A stretch of 64,000 nt of DNA from Glandiceps talaboti (GCF_964340395.1 NC_135560.1:19524598-19588597); one strand, 5' to 3'; counted from the stretch's first letter, positions 14,101 to 26,066 are shown. Made by a program: numbers and translations. The notes: generated by a model not told the origin, from the letters alone.

Positions 14101-15565
14101 GTAACACCAGGTATGGTACTAACACCAAAGATATTCAAACATTCCTAAACAGTAACAATAATAAATATCAATGAGTTTTTTCCATCATTTTCCCAGCACT
14201 GAGCTCAAAGCACTTTATAACACTTGGCATGGACCTATAATGGCACAAATGTCCTTTTACTTTCTCAACTCCCTGGGTTGCATACAATCCATTGCAGCCT
14301 TATAAATACACATAAAGGAGTAAATCAGCCATATAACATCCTTTGTCCTACCAGGTTCCCATTTATACTGGGGAACAATCATGATTCAAATCTTGTCCAA
14401 AGACTTTAACCATTTAGAAACAAATAGCACTGGCAAGATTTGAAATGGCAAATTGAAGATTGTGAGCTGGCCACTCTGACCATTTGATCATCATGAGGCC
14501 ATATAGCTCTGGAAAATATGCGCACTGAAAACACTGACACATCCGAGTCTCCTTCCCACTTTGTTATGATTCCTTCCCCCCCGTAAGGAAACCGTGAGAT
14601 TACACAGATATTTCTGTTTCTCAAGCAATATTGTTCTTCCGGTATACTAAACAAATCAGGGAAAAATACATCAAAACTTACAAGTAAAACTGTTAAATCA
14701 ATTTTAAAAGTTGCTGACTCTTCCTGTAGGACAAATTCTTGAAATATTCCAGACTGAAGGAAAGCATTGGCTTGAACACACTTAGCATCCTCAACTGTTA
14801 CTTTTAAACCATTACTTGTAGCAAACACAGTCGCCATCTGGGGAAAAAAAATTTAAGTGATGCAGTTCTTGGTGGATATATGAGAAATGATTGAGGAACA
14901 TGAATTGAATTTGAAAGCGAGAATTGGTTGAAAATGAAAATCAATGAAAATGACAAACTTGGCATATTACATGCTAATATGAATAGGGTTATTAGATTAA
15001 AGTTTATTTCAGTACATCAAAAATCGACAGAACAGATATACAAATAAAAACTGGTACAATTTGTTATAATCCACAAAATCAAATGGAGTGAAGTGTCCTT
15101 GGTGTACGCATGGAGTTACTTATACCTCCATTGTGTACGACATCGACAGTCGACACTTCACTTTTTCACAAGTATATTAGTCTAGTTTACACGTCTATTA
15201 CGATCACCATGATGGAAAACGTCGACAGGTGTAGCAGATAAGGACTACCATAGATATCATACACTACAGAAATCATATTAATATGTATAACATGACACCC
15301 AAACTGGACCGATAACGCAACCTGTATGTACAGTACAGTATTATATAGTCCTGCTTGCAGACGGTGGGATCGAGACGACTTACTCCGTATGCAAGGAGGA
15401 GTAAGTACATGGTGTATTATAACGATTAGACCTGGTTTTTACTAAGTGACATACCTCCTTGAAATGAATCGCCTTCAAAATATTCGACATATTTCTAGCA
15501 TTATCCATTTTAGCGACCATTATATAATCACCATCGCCGTCTCCTTGTTGCGTTGATAGCGACAT
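11125..15565 (-). CDS. RAD1: Checkpoint protein RAD1 (9-1-1 clamp subunit), complete
   Basis: RAD1 forms the PCNA-like RAD9-RAD1-HUS1 clamp, loaded at damaged DNA in the nucleus to activate ATR signalling. Eight minus-strand exons, all GT-AG and in phase: 15565-15455, 14837-14682, 14144-14050, 13642-13531, 12920-12798, 12304-12240, 11839-11695, 11175-11125 (stop TGA 11127-11125). They total 858 nt, giving 285 aa against 282 recalled for human RAD1. Diagnostic stretches: NARNMSNILKAIHF (exon 1), GLKVTVEDAKCVQANAF and GIFQEF (exon 2), LEEGGVLTDC (exon 4), LRLSTFGNAGS (exon 5), SIRTDYRGFLSLQYMIRNDD (exon 7) and an acidic tail ending EDDNDGDER. Two exon-donor junctions (exons 6 and 7) are followed by tandem duplicates carrying decoy donors. 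Reading past the true exon 7 donor gives V-S-I-stop. Confidence 0.96.
11560..11725 (-). repeat. 43-bp tandem duplication of the RAD1 exon 7 end and its donor site
   Basis: The last bases of RAD1 exon 7 plus the donor and the start of the intron recur downstream at 43-bp spacing; the shared CATATACTTA starts at 11598, 11641 and 11684. On the minus strand each copy reads GCCAGGTGTGTTTTGTAGAA followed by a TC/AC-TGT/TAT codon pair. The two nearest decoys keep GTAAGTATATG and the last has GTAAATAG. There are about three decoy copies plus the real junction. Confidence 0.88.
12086..12250 (-). repeat. About 80-bp tandem duplication of the RAD1 exon 6 donor region
   Basis: The block at 12170-12248, which contains the true exon 6 end and donor (minus ACTAACAG|GTAAGTGTGTAAG), resembles the block at 12088-12169, which ends in ACCAACAG|GTAATTATGTAAG. 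Both also share GGTAAAATATGTTTT-like and AGAACATCATA-CACAAT-like segments. The second junction is a decoy. Confidence 0.7.
14160..14430 (-). mobile_element. tRNA-derived SINE remnant, minus orientation
   Basis: On the minus strand the segment begins with a decayed tRNA-like head (AATGGTTAAAG, then GATTTGAATC as a B-box-like motif). It continues with TATAAATGGGAACCTGGTAG and ends in TATAAAGTGCTTTGAGCTCA and GTGCTGGGAAAATG, a tail style common in animal SINEs. It lies in RAD1 intron 2. The head is degraded, so this is an old copy. The family name is not assigned. Confidence 0.6.
15087..15162. repeat. Fold-back inverted repeat in RAD1 intron 1
   Basis: AGTGAAGTGTC (15087-15097) and GACACTTCACT (15152-15162) are perfect inverse copies. 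TGTAC..GGAG and CTCC..GTAC continue the stem inward with mismatches. Confidence 0.7.
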
Positions 15566-15644
15566 TGTGTTGTTCTAAAACTGTTATTTTCTATTTGTAC
15601 TCGGTCACATTACGGAAAACAACACTGGCACGATTGAATCACCC

Positions 15645-15653
15645 GCCATATTG
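15645..15653 (-). promoter_or_regulatory. YY1-like motif upstream of the RAD1 start
   Basis: The minus strand reads CAATATGGCGG about 80 bp upstream of the RAD1 ATG, matching the YY1-type AANATGGCGG core common near animal housekeeping transcription starts. Function is inferred. Confidence 0.45.
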
Positions 15654-15777
15654 CCCTAGTAAAGCATTATGGGTAAAAACCTTTTGACCTGCTTTGACCT
15701 TTCGATAACGCGGCGCGGATGGATGAATCGGATCCATGGATCATGTGGTGGATGTATGGATGATCGGATCGGATAAA

Positions 15778-15800
15778 ATGATGGATGGATGGATGGATGA

Positions 15801-15882
<82 letters not shown>
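15778..15882. repeat. (ATGG)n followed by an (AT)n microsatellite
   Basis: About five ATGG units run into an AT array of about 80 bp (15802-15882), between RAD1 and FAM81. Overlapping open frames here are low-complexity Tyr-Ile repeats and not genes. Confidence 0.97.
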
Positions 15883-15885
<3 letters not shown>

Positions 15886-16139
15886 GGAGTGTCTGGTGAC
15901 TCGTATATATATATAATTATATATATGTAGGTAGGCACTCTGGGTAGGCAGATATAATATAGTATGGTACTTTTTTATTTGACACAAAACTACGTATGAA
16001 ATATACATAATCTATGATAAAAACAAGACAAAACGACACGAAATATAGTGATAAATATTATATAAATCTACAAAATAACAAAAAAGGGGCAAGGGATCGG
16101 AGTTTGTTAAACGCTTCCTCAGTGTATGGATGGATTAGT

Positions 16140-16298
<159 letters not shown>

Positions 16299-16442
16299 GA
16301 CAGATCATGGAAGTATAACCATGGAAGTATCCATGGATAGATAGATAGTCTTACATTAATTTAACCCGAATACTATAATAAATGTCCCAAAGCTATGGAA
16401 ATGTGTTTTTTTTTTTGTTCTTTGCAAAGCATGTTTTCATAT

Positions 16443-16541
16443 AGTCTGGAGTTCTAAACTGGCACAGTATTACGTATTAAAAACTTCATCACTAATGAAG
16501 TTTTTAATACGGAATACTGTACCAGTTTAGAACTCTAGACT
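16443..16541. mobile_element. 99-bp near-perfect hairpin (fold-back element)
   Basis: The left arm (16443-16489, AGTCTGGAGTTCTAAACTGG onward) and right arm (16495-16541) are inverse copies over about 47 bp with only a few mismatches, separated by the 5-base loop CACTA. The compact hairpin has no coding content and looks like a short fold-back MITE. It sits about 0.3 kb upstream of the FAM81 promoter region. Confidence 0.75.
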
Positions 16542-16817
16542 TGTTTTCATGATATAGCGATGATTGTGTAAATGCTTGTAAACATGTAAAAGGATGAATA
16601 CATAGACAAAATAAAGCTAGTAATTGCCCCTAAGGCTAAAGCCAACTGTACTCGGAACGCACATTATAAATAAATATATCAATAGATTTTTATTCTTTGA
16701 GTAATTTGAATTACATTTAAAAGGAAACTTCGAAATCCTTTGCTGACGTATACTCGAATGAAATGAACGCCCCACTGCACAGATAATCAATCACAGCTCA
16801 AATTTAAAACGAAGTGT

Positions 16818-16852
16818 GGTCACGTGACCATCACTCCGTCCTAAAATGGCTG
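16818..16852 (+). promoter_or_regulatory. FAM81 promoter candidate: palindromic E-box plus YY1-like motif
   Basis: GGTCACGTGACC (16818-16829) is a perfect 12-bp palindrome containing the CACGTG E-box. It includes GTCACGTGAC, the form bound by USF/TFE-type bHLH-zip factors. AAAATGGCTGCTG follows at 16843, a YY1-like core. A probable noncoding first exon ends at 16939 (AAG|GTAATG). The acceptor before the coding exon is at about 17844 (GATTGTAG). Confidence 0.5.
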
Positions 16853-17440
16853 CTGTTTGTTGACCGCTTGAGTTGCCAGGCACGCCACTGAACTGAGACG
16901 CTGAATTACGGTCACATATTTCTTTTTAGTGTGTACAAGGTAATGTGAAAGATTCGGATTTCAATCACTCTTCGATGAAACTGTTAAATTTCGCTATGAC
17001 CTGTAATTTGATACGGATGCGATAATATTCAACACTGAGATACAGTGAGACGTTACATGTTAGTCCTTACACATTCACCATTACTACTACGGCGACATTA
17101 TCATTCCCGTTGACAAACACAACGCAAACAAATTATAATATTGAAGGCTATTTATAGCAACTGTGAACGCTCACACTATTGTATCGGTGTATCGATTTCT
17201 GGAAGTCTATATATTCATAATCCGTTTTGTTTTGAGTCAGTTTCCGTGATTTATCGATTTTCCAATAATAATGTTGATCCAGTGTTGAGAAGCAATTTCA
17301 CTGAACACGTTACAGAGTATAACAGTGATGTATACTATTATAAACACATGTGGTGTTTTTAAGATTTTGATTGAAAATGATTTATTTTGAAGTGTTTTAT
17401 TTCATGATGGGATACTTTGCTCATATAGAAAGATGACATA

Positions 17441-17474
17441 CAGACTACATACATATATATATGTATGTAGTCTG
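17441..17474. repeat. Perfect 34-bp palindrome
   Basis: CAGACTACATACATATA (17441-17457) is followed directly by its exact reverse complement through 17474. There is no spacer. It lies in the FAM81 5' UTR intron. Confidence 0.9.
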
Positions 17475-17865
17475 TGGATGACCAGCCCGTGGTTCTAACT
17501 GAGTGAAGGTATAAATCGTAACGATAGTCGATACTGTATAGGAACTAACATGCATGATATGGTGGTGTCTACATTGATATATTTTATGATTTCACTAAAT
17601 TTTCAACCTCAACTTTGAAAGTGGATTTTGTGGGTTATACATGTAGTGATATGTTACCTTACATGTAGGTAGTACCTAGCTACTGTATATCACACACACA
17701 GTACATCAATGTATATTTTCAGCAATTTGAACAACCTCACATTTCATGGCTGATTAATACTGTACCTGGGTGTTACTGTTATTCACAATACTGTCATGCA
17801 TAGTTGCACTGATTTTCTTTCTCGTTTCTGCTATGTGATTGTAGTACGTGTGTATATAGCTGTGG

Positions 17866-20180
17866 ATGGCAGGCATGATGGCGACACCTAGGTACATAGA
17901 TGACTATGATCGGCCACCAAGTCGTCGTCTTGATGTCATTGAAGATAGATTGTTACATCAGGAGAAAACCACCTCAGGTTTAATAGACAGAGCTTTCAAA
18001 ATCAAAGAAGATATTGTTGATACATTGAATTTAACACACGGCTCATGGCAAGGTGAAAAACAAGCTAGAGAACTTCTACAAGAACACATCAGAACCATCA
18101 CAATGGTGGTCAAGAGACTAAGTAGAGAAATAGAGGTTTGTAAACAATGGCTGTTGTCATGACATTAGTATCATAGTGGTTGGTATTTTCAACATAAAAC
18201 ATTGATAGTCTGGATGTCGTATTAATGAAACACATTTGCTTGACTTTTTTCCCCTTTCCAGTCTTTGAGCTCCATATCTGAGCAGATTTGGAAAAAAAAA
18301 ATGAATTCTTGTAAGAAATATGACACATAGATGGTCTGTAGTCATTGCTATCAGAGTAAATCATGAATTATCTGCACGACAAATGTGACCAATTTTTTTT
18401 CTTGTTTCTTTTATATCATTTTTCATAAACATATACCACTTTAATGGTTGTTTTACTTTCGTTTATCACAATGTTTAACTTTTATCAAAATTCCTAAGAG
18501 TAGTGGAATCTCAAAATTGAACAGTCATGAATTAATTATGATAATTTTCTCTGTCAGGTATTAGAAGATCAGTTGAGAAGTCGTGACAATGTTGGAGTTA
18601 ATGCAAATAGTGCTGTTAAAAATTTAGAACTTCACCATGTTGGTAATGTGGTGGATTTACGTGGACGTGTTGCCCGCTGTGATGCCTCCATTGCAAGATT
18701 ATCAGCTGACATGAGAACTTTGAATGAATCTATTGCTGTGTTGAACAGACAATTACAAGAAACGAATTCGGCAGTGCTAACAGCTATCAGAAGATTAGAT
18801 TCCAAGGTTAGTAATACTGGAAATAATGTATTAACTTGACATTGAATACATCTAAGAACAACAACAACAACAACAACAACAACAACCACTTCATATATAT
18901 ACATAGTATGCCATTTTCAGGTACTCTGTAGAAAAACACCAAAAACAAGTGCTGTTATCATGTACTAAGTTGGTGATTGGAACTTTGGTAATACAACACA
19001 CAACCAGCCTGTTAGCTCTTGTTTTGGTCTTTTATACATTGAATATCATAAAATACTGTCATGTAATAATTGTCTAACTGATAATATTAACATCAAAATT
19101 CTTTCATTTCATTTCAAAATTCTTTCTAAATATATTAAATACAATATCAAGATGATTGATTGATTTTTGTTTATTGTTTTGGTGAAAGTATTATGTAACA
19201 AATATTGAATGTTTTGTGATGTTTTATTTTCCTTGTCAGATCTCGTCTGTGTCAGAAAGAATTGATGTGACATCAGTGGACCAAGTGACTAAGATTCACC
19301 ATGTTAAAGGAGAATCAAGTACAGCTGTAGCTAAATTAGACAGTAAAACCAGAGGCCACTTGGAAGATCTCAAGTCTACCATTGAAGCTACAAGACATTA
19401 CAATTCAGTAGAGAGAGAAAAATTAGCTAAACAATTTGTACATCAGATGGAATTAGTACAAACTGTACGAGATGCAAAACAGGTAAAAGTTTTATGTACT
19501 GACAAAGATTAGATAAAGTATTTCAAACATTCTTGTATCTGGCTATCAGGCTCAACATTCTGGTGAATGACATAATTGACAAGCGAGATAGTCAAGTTCC
19601 TGGGCCAGTGTTCTTGATACTTAGGAATAAATGTAGTAGCATTGTAGCACATACTAGACAATCAAAATAGAACGAAAAGGTCAAGTAATTCTCATATGTA
19701 CCCAAAGTAATGCATAGTGTACGCAGCAGAAGTTACATTGTTGTCTTAAGAAATTGACTGATTGTTATTTTGTGAATTGCGTATATGGTAAAATTCTAAA
19801 ATGATTGACTTACAAAGCACTCGAAAATATCTTAACTACAGGATCAATATGAAGAAAGAATGGCTGAAAGAGCAAGAAGACTTGAGAGAAGAGTTGAAGT
19901 TCTGGAGGACACATTGAAACTAGAAAGGGACTCTTCCAGGAAAGCTGAAGTAGAGCTTCGGAGGTACTGGGAAGAAAAGTTTGAAGCACGGCAGATTCAG
20001 TTTGATGACAAAATGCGGGAAGAGATGGAAAATATGAGGATTGAGAATCGTCGTGGTTTTACTAATGTTTATGCCAGTGTTGATAGTACTAAACAAATAT
20101 TGGATGGCAAAAGGAAAATGATGGAAACTCAACTACGTAAAGAAATCCAAGATATCAAAAAGATGGTGGTTCTCATATAA
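17866..20180 (+). CDS. FAM81: FAM81 coiled-coil protein, complete (366 aa)
   Basis: FAM81 proteins (vertebrate FAM81A and FAM81B) are predicted coiled-coil proteins whose role is poorly defined. FAM81A has been linked to neuronal postsynaptic material and FAM81B to testis. Four coding exons, all phase 0 with GT-AG borders: 17866-18135, 18558-18806, 19240-19482, 19842-20180 (stop TAA). They total 1101 nt, against 368 aa recalled for human FAM81A. LRGRVARCDASIARLSA at residues 124-140 matches the human protein almost exactly. EDRLLHQEKTTSGLIDRAF (residues 26-44) and HIRTITMVVKRLSREIEVL also align. Exons 3-4 are charged, heptad-rich and likely coiled coil, with KFKG/TRGHLEDL-like and RRGFTNVYASVDSTKQIL segments. 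ATG 17866 was chosen; ATG 17875 is an alternative three codons later. AATAAA at 20514-20519 is the probable poly(A) signal. Confidence 0.93.
18857..18887. repeat. (ACA)n microsatellite
   Basis: About ten ACA units in FAM81 intron 2. Confidence 0.95.
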
Positions 20181-20513
20181 AGTCAACATACATTTTGTAC
20201 TAGGGTGGGTGAGAGTTCATTTTCAGATCACTAAAAATCAATACTATACTGTAGTATGGTGTGAAGACTTTGAGAGAATGCTATCAACAGCAGTCAGTAC
20301 GTCTTATATTTCAGATTGCAAAAATCAACACTGTACTGTAGTGGTGAAGACTTTGATACAGTGCTGTGAACAGTGGGGTCAGCATGTCTTTATATTGCAA
20401 AAATCAATCATTTGCCAGAAATGTATATATAACTAGTCATCTTGGGTTCTTTAGCAATAATGTATAACATCAACCTTTCTCTTGTGTCATGGTGAAGTTT
20501 TGAAAATTGAAAA

Positions 20514-20519
20514 AATAAA
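20514..20519 (+). terminator. FAM81 poly(A) signal AATAAA
   Basis: AATAAA lies 334 bp after the FAM81 stop codon. It is the first canonical hexamer downstream, so this position is a reasonable inference. Confidence 0.5.
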
Positions 20520-22604
20520 GTAGTTTGCTCATCTTTGCATGGAAATAATTCCTCAGTTTTGAATTGATTGGAAGCAAAATAGCAATGAAAGTAAACATCT
20601 AATGGTTTTGTGTAAAATTAAAATTAACCAACAGAATTATTAATTTTCTTAATTTTCTCAATTCCAATTTGAAACCTCTAATTGTTATCAAGAGTAGAAT
20701 ATACCATTCCACAATCTGTGGTGAAATGCAGATTGCGCTATTTCCACAGAATACCACAAAGTGGGGGGTGGGGGTGGGGCATTTTAAAGTACATTTTGCC
20801 CAGATTTTTATTTTGTATACAGAGCGGAGTCCCTGTTAATAAACAATTTTGTTGCATGATGAGAAAGAGTTTAACACATATATGGCTTTCAAATGAAGTG
20901 AATACAATTGTAACATTGGAAACAGTGGTTTGTGGATCTTGTGTACATAACATGGAGATTTAGACAAACAATTTTACTTTATCATAGTATAGCAATTGAA
21001 ATATTTATATCAAGTCTGGTCCATATTGTATCAGGTGTACGATGACATTTGTAATATGATGGACTTTATAAAGATTTTATGGATAAATTGAAATTATAAC
21101 CATGTCACAAATGGTACTGGTTGACCAGTATGTCAGTATTTGTACAGGAATACTCAGGTAATATGTAGTCATGGTAACTGTTACAGCGACAATACTAGAA
21201 TTGAATTTCTTGTATTGTGAACATACAGGAATTAATCTGTTAAAATCACTCTGGCTCTTGAAATAATTTTAAGTTGATAAAATTATCTAAGCATAGTCAG
21301 TAAATGGCTGCTGACAATCAGAGAGTCAGTGTAAAAGGAATGTACAAATACTGTATAATATTTAAAGAATGTTCAACCAGGTTTGATAATTTTGTTACTT
21401 AATTTCACATGCTTGGAGAGGGAGATTCCTAATGTACCTTGTATTGGTTATTTTCAAATGTGTCTTGTGGAAGAAAAGGCTATTTTCCCATGCACGTTCT
21501 TAAATTATGATGTATATATATATATATATATATAACCCAGTGTCATTACAGTAGGTTTGGTAGACTACAATAGTCATATTAGATCATAATTATCTTATTT
21601 CTTAATAAGATAATTAACTTTTTTTATATTTAGTCAGTGTTAGTATTCTGAATTTGTGCTGAATTACTGCTGAAATACTGAATGTAGTCCTAGAAGAGCT
21701 ATTTTATTCTTAGGCAGTCTCCTAGTTCTATTGAGGATTCTCCCATCATTTACTGCTAATTGTTTACTCGTCATATTATTTACTTGGACCTTGACAATTG
21801 GACATGTAGTAGAAGTTTAAGTATAGTTAGCTTTACATCAGGGCTAATCAATATCATAATTACAAACTAAAATTATTTGTATTGTAAATTGTTTGAATAA
21901 TTTCAGTCAATCCGGCCAATTATATAATATATATGTATACTATTGAAATCTATGTCATCATATTAAAATCAATTCATTCCAGAATTAGAGAAAGGAATTT
22001 ATTCCAATATTTCAACTTTATGTCATGGTACATTTGACCTAAATACCATGGTTACCAAAGAATTGATCAGATAAGGTTTACAGATTTCTTTTGGTGACAG
22101 CCTGACTTCCTATTTTAGTTGTAGACTTGCCAATCAAAGCTTGTACTGTATATAAAAATTAATTCTAATCAGATTTGATGACATCTGTTAATATAATAGA
22201 TTTAGTTACTCCTCTGGGTTTAAAAACAAAGAATTATGGTGTGAATGTTTGTAATGTAAATTTTATATTTGTGTATTTGATAGATAGTTATTTATTTTTT
22301 AGATGAATATATTTTAGAGTCTTTATTTGCACAATGTAAATTTGACCTATATTTTTCACAAACGAAACATGTGCATTTTTGTATATTAATAATGTATGCT
22401 GGTATGATAATGTTAATGAATAACTGTACATATACCCGTATCAGTATTGCCAATACCTCATTGTACATTGGCTATCTGCTTCTAATAAGCTTTATGTTCA
22501 TATATGGTATTTGTAGTGCATTTCAAGTCTCCCTCAAATCTCACCCTATCAGAAAATATTATAATGAAAATAATGAATGAAACTTTGGCAATCTTGTAGA
22601 TTGT

Positions 22605-22735
22605 TAGTCCAGGGACTTGGCGGTGCCATTTGCTAGTACAGTTAATTAAGCCAGAGACTTGGCAGTATCATTTGATAGTGCAGTTAATTAAGCCCAGGAC
22701 TTGGCAGTGTTATTTGCTAATACAGTTTAAGCCAG
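22605..22735. repeat. About 42-bp diverged tandem repeat, three copies
   Basis: The sequence GACTTGGC(G/A)GT followed by ATTTGCTAGTACAGTTAATTAAGCC recurs three times with substitutions. Confidence 0.8.
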
Positions 22736-22799
22736 TACATCAAATATTTCAAGCCAATATGTAATAATCTTTATTTATACTGGATAGTTCTTTTAAATT

Positions 22800-23045
22800 T
22801 TTATCAACTTGTGTCCCAAGAAGTCCAGTGTGGGCCAACCCTTATGGGTTCTGTGTTTAATACATGTAATGCATGAGAAATTTGGAGTACCCAAGAAAAC
22901 CTGTGTTGTTTAGTTCTAGAGTCTAACTGAACAACACTCTTCTTACTTACACTATGGCAAATTTAATCAAACTGAGACCAGGGCTCAAACCCTGACTGCA
23001 CTGGTAAGAGACCAGTGGTTTACCCACTCAGCCACCAACAACACT
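22800..23045 (-). mobile_element. tRNA-derived SINE, minus orientation
   Basis: The minus strand carries an A-box-like TGGCTGAGTGG (23034-23024) and a B-box-like GGGTTTGAGCCC (22992-22981) at the usual tRNA spacing, inside a Ser/Leu-like tRNA head. An unrelated body follows, containing ACCCATAAGGGTTGGCCC. This is the classic RNA polymerase III SINE layout. Exact ends and target-site duplications are not clear. Confidence 0.75.
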
Positions 23046-24164
23046 GACAATGGTATGAAATAGCCAAGTCTCTGGGCTGGTTTCTGAATCTTTGTTGATA
23101 TTAGATCTATATGTTCTTTTCAGGCAGCTTTCAACATAGACTGAAAGTCTAATGAAATTATGATTTTGAAATGCATACAAATAATCAGATTTAGATGATC
23201 AGTAATACTATATTGATCAGTTTCATACTTGCCATAACACTGAGCTGTACCTACATGTATATTTATCAGCAGTTATTACAGAATTCAACTTTTAGTTAAC
23301 TTGTGAATTATGACTTCAATTTTCAGATATTGTATGTCAGTATTTATCTTCTTCTGTTCTTACCCAGACTGTGAACTGTATTGAAGAAAGTATATTGAAC
23401 AGAAAAGTAATGTACACAGAGTAGTTGGGAGTCTGTGTTTTCATAGAATGGCATGGGATTTCAGGCTATGGAGTATACAGTTACTGTACATCAATATACA
23501 GGAAGTATATTTGCATTGTTGGATTATAGAACTCGTAAATGTATGATTTTATTTCTGGTTTCACTTCATCTTTTAACTAAAGATCAGCAGTACTATTGCA
23601 GTGTCTACAATCTCAGTAAATATGACCATGGAATCACAAATAATGTTATAGTAATAGTAAGGTTGAACAAATTGATTTAAAAAATATAAATATGATAGAT
23701 ATTCTCCATTGTGAAAGTGTTACCATAGTATTATGGTATGTTAACTTTTGTGATTCAAATACTGCTGGCGTGTTGTTTACATGTTTCCTTGTATACCACT
23801 GTTAGCAATTTACACATTTTTACATGAATTACTTCTCAGTTCTGGGTATACATGCAGTAAATACACCTTGTAAGAGGCCTCCTTCAAATTAAAAGTTGTC
23901 ATCTATAAGTTGTTACTGCTACCAGGTTCACTGAACTTGCAAACATAACATGTTTGGAATGTTGTTACTTCATTGAACCAGTAACATGTGTATGTAAGCT
24001 AGCCTAGATTCTATTCTTGTACATGTTTTGAGCTATTACCCACAACTCTCTCCTAAAATGACACTTTCAAGGGGTGTTTGAAAATTTCACTTTAACAAAG
24101 CATTACTATTTGAAATCTAATTTTAGGTTTTAATACAGAACTGTTAGCATGATTCTGTGCCAAG

Positions 24165-24465
24165 AATTGTGGGTATAGCCCAAATCAACCACAAGCATAG
24201 AATCTAGGCTGTGAGTTGTGGGTAATAGCCCAAATCAATGACAAGTATAGAATATAGGCTGTGAATTATGGGTAATAGCCCAAATCAATGACAAGCATAG
24301 AAACTAGGCTGTGAATTATGGGTAATAGCCCAAATCAATGACAAGCATAGAATCTAGGCTGTGAATTATGGGTAATAGCCCAAATCAATGATAAGCATAT
24401 AATCTAGGCTGTGAGTTATGGGTAATAGCCCAACTCAACTATAAGCATAGAATCTAGATTATATC
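24165..24465. repeat. 50-bp minisatellite, about 6 copies
   Basis: Units of GGGTAATAGCCCAAATCAAT plus ACAAGCATAGAATCTAGGCT plus GTGAATTAT recur every 50 bp (24261, 24311 and so on) with light divergence. Confidence 0.9.
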
Positions 24466-25489
24466 GTAAGCTAGATGCATAGCTGAATCAGATTAATTGA
24501 AGAAATGTGTAACAAGTACTGTTAGGAGGAGCAAACGCTTCTGATTCTGTCAATACATAGTAGTATGTGTCCACACTTGCCTTTTGAAATGATATGAAAG
24601 TACTTTCTTAAAATTGCATTGACTATGTCTTCCACTTTTAGAAGTCTACTTTATTAAGCTGTATAGAGAGATTTTGACATTGTAAAATATAATTTTAGTG
24701 AAAAATAAATAGTTTGTTTTAAAAGTGAAAAGTATGAGTCACAGAGTGTAAATTGTATTCCAGAGATGACAATTCACCATTTTGGTAATGTTGATAATCA
24801 TTTGCATGTTGAAGATTGTATGTGAAGGAGTTTCATTTCTTACCAATTACCATGCCTCCCTTTGCAGTGATGATACATTGTGTAATGTTTTGATAATTCT
24901 TCAATGGGTGCATGATGCAATGTGGCTGCTGAAGCTCAACAATAATACAAACTATAAAAATAGCGCAAATATTGCATTGCCGCACAACTTCATGTTCAGG
25001 GCAATGATAGATATATAATTTTTTGAAGATTTAAAGTTGTAACCAAAACAAAATTTTCATACCTAATTTCCATCATCATAATCCAGCTATGTTGGAAGTA
25101 TAGCAACATCCTAATCAAACTTTAAAGGGATGTGTCTACAAGGTTTTGTACTTCTTTATTTTTTAAAATCAATTTGGAACCAAGTCATACCAATATAACA
25201 GGTTTATCTTTCTTGGTTGTCTTATTGTAATATTGTAAAAGCCAGCTACATTCAGTTTATATGGGTAGGTGATGAAACAGCTGTCTTACAATATATTACA
25301 TAATCCAGTCATAAACCAAACTGGCCATGCTACAGGCTTTACCACCAGAGGAAATAGTAAAGTAAACATTATAGTTAATTAACAATGTACTGTTCTCACT
25401 GTGTCAGCTATTAATGAGGACAAATCTACACATTCTCAACAAAGTTAAGCTCAATCTACTGGGTAATTTCAGAGTTGAAGATTTTTGAG

Positions 25490-26066
25490 GAAAAGCAATG
25501 ACAAAGAATAACACTTCTAGAAACATCTCACCAAGTTTCAAACTCTTTCACTTAGTATTTTTTGAGATATAAGTTTTGACCAAAATTCACATTTTTACAC
25601 CTTAATTCCATATCACTCATGGAATCATGGTATGCTTAACATATCTTCGTCCATACATCCCTAAATGCATTTCCATTAAATTTCAGCCCAATCTGCTCAG
25701 TGGTTTTGGAATTATAGATTTTCAACCAAAAAGACACATTTTCAGCCCTAATTTGCATATCACTGATGGAATCATCCCGTCATGAACAAATCTTACTTTA
25801 CACCCCCTTAAGAATGTTCCCACCAAATTTCGCACCAATCTGCCCAGTAGTTTCTGAGTTTAAGTTTTTTGACCAAAAATCACATTTTTTGACCCAAAAC
25901 CCACATCCCTGATGCAATCACTTTCATTTGAACAATTTCCCAACTAGACACCAGAAGTAACATGACCACCAAATATCAAAGCAATCGGTCCAGCAGTTTT
26001 TGACTTTAAGTTGTTTACACACACACATACACACACACACACAGACAGACAGACAGACACTTTGCC
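25490..26066 (+). mobile_element. Composite element: about four 147-bp units plus a (CA)n(CAGA)n tail
   Basis: Four diverged copies of an about 147-bp unit occur near 25530, 25676, 25828 and 25972. Each has an ACCAAATTTCA..CAATC core, then CAGTAGTTTTTGAGTTTAAG, TTTTGACCAAAAATCACATT and CATATCACTGATGGAATCAT. They end in a CA run and GACAGACAGACAGACA at 26041-26060. Internal satellite-like repeats ending in a tetranucleotide tail resemble non-autonomous elements of marine invertebrates (for example Helitron-related pearl-type elements). No terminal structure proves that class here. Confidence 0.6.

Noticed and set aside
15667-16008. Tyr-Ile repeat open frames on both strands
   Set aside because: Translations of an AT microsatellite, with no other coding evidence.
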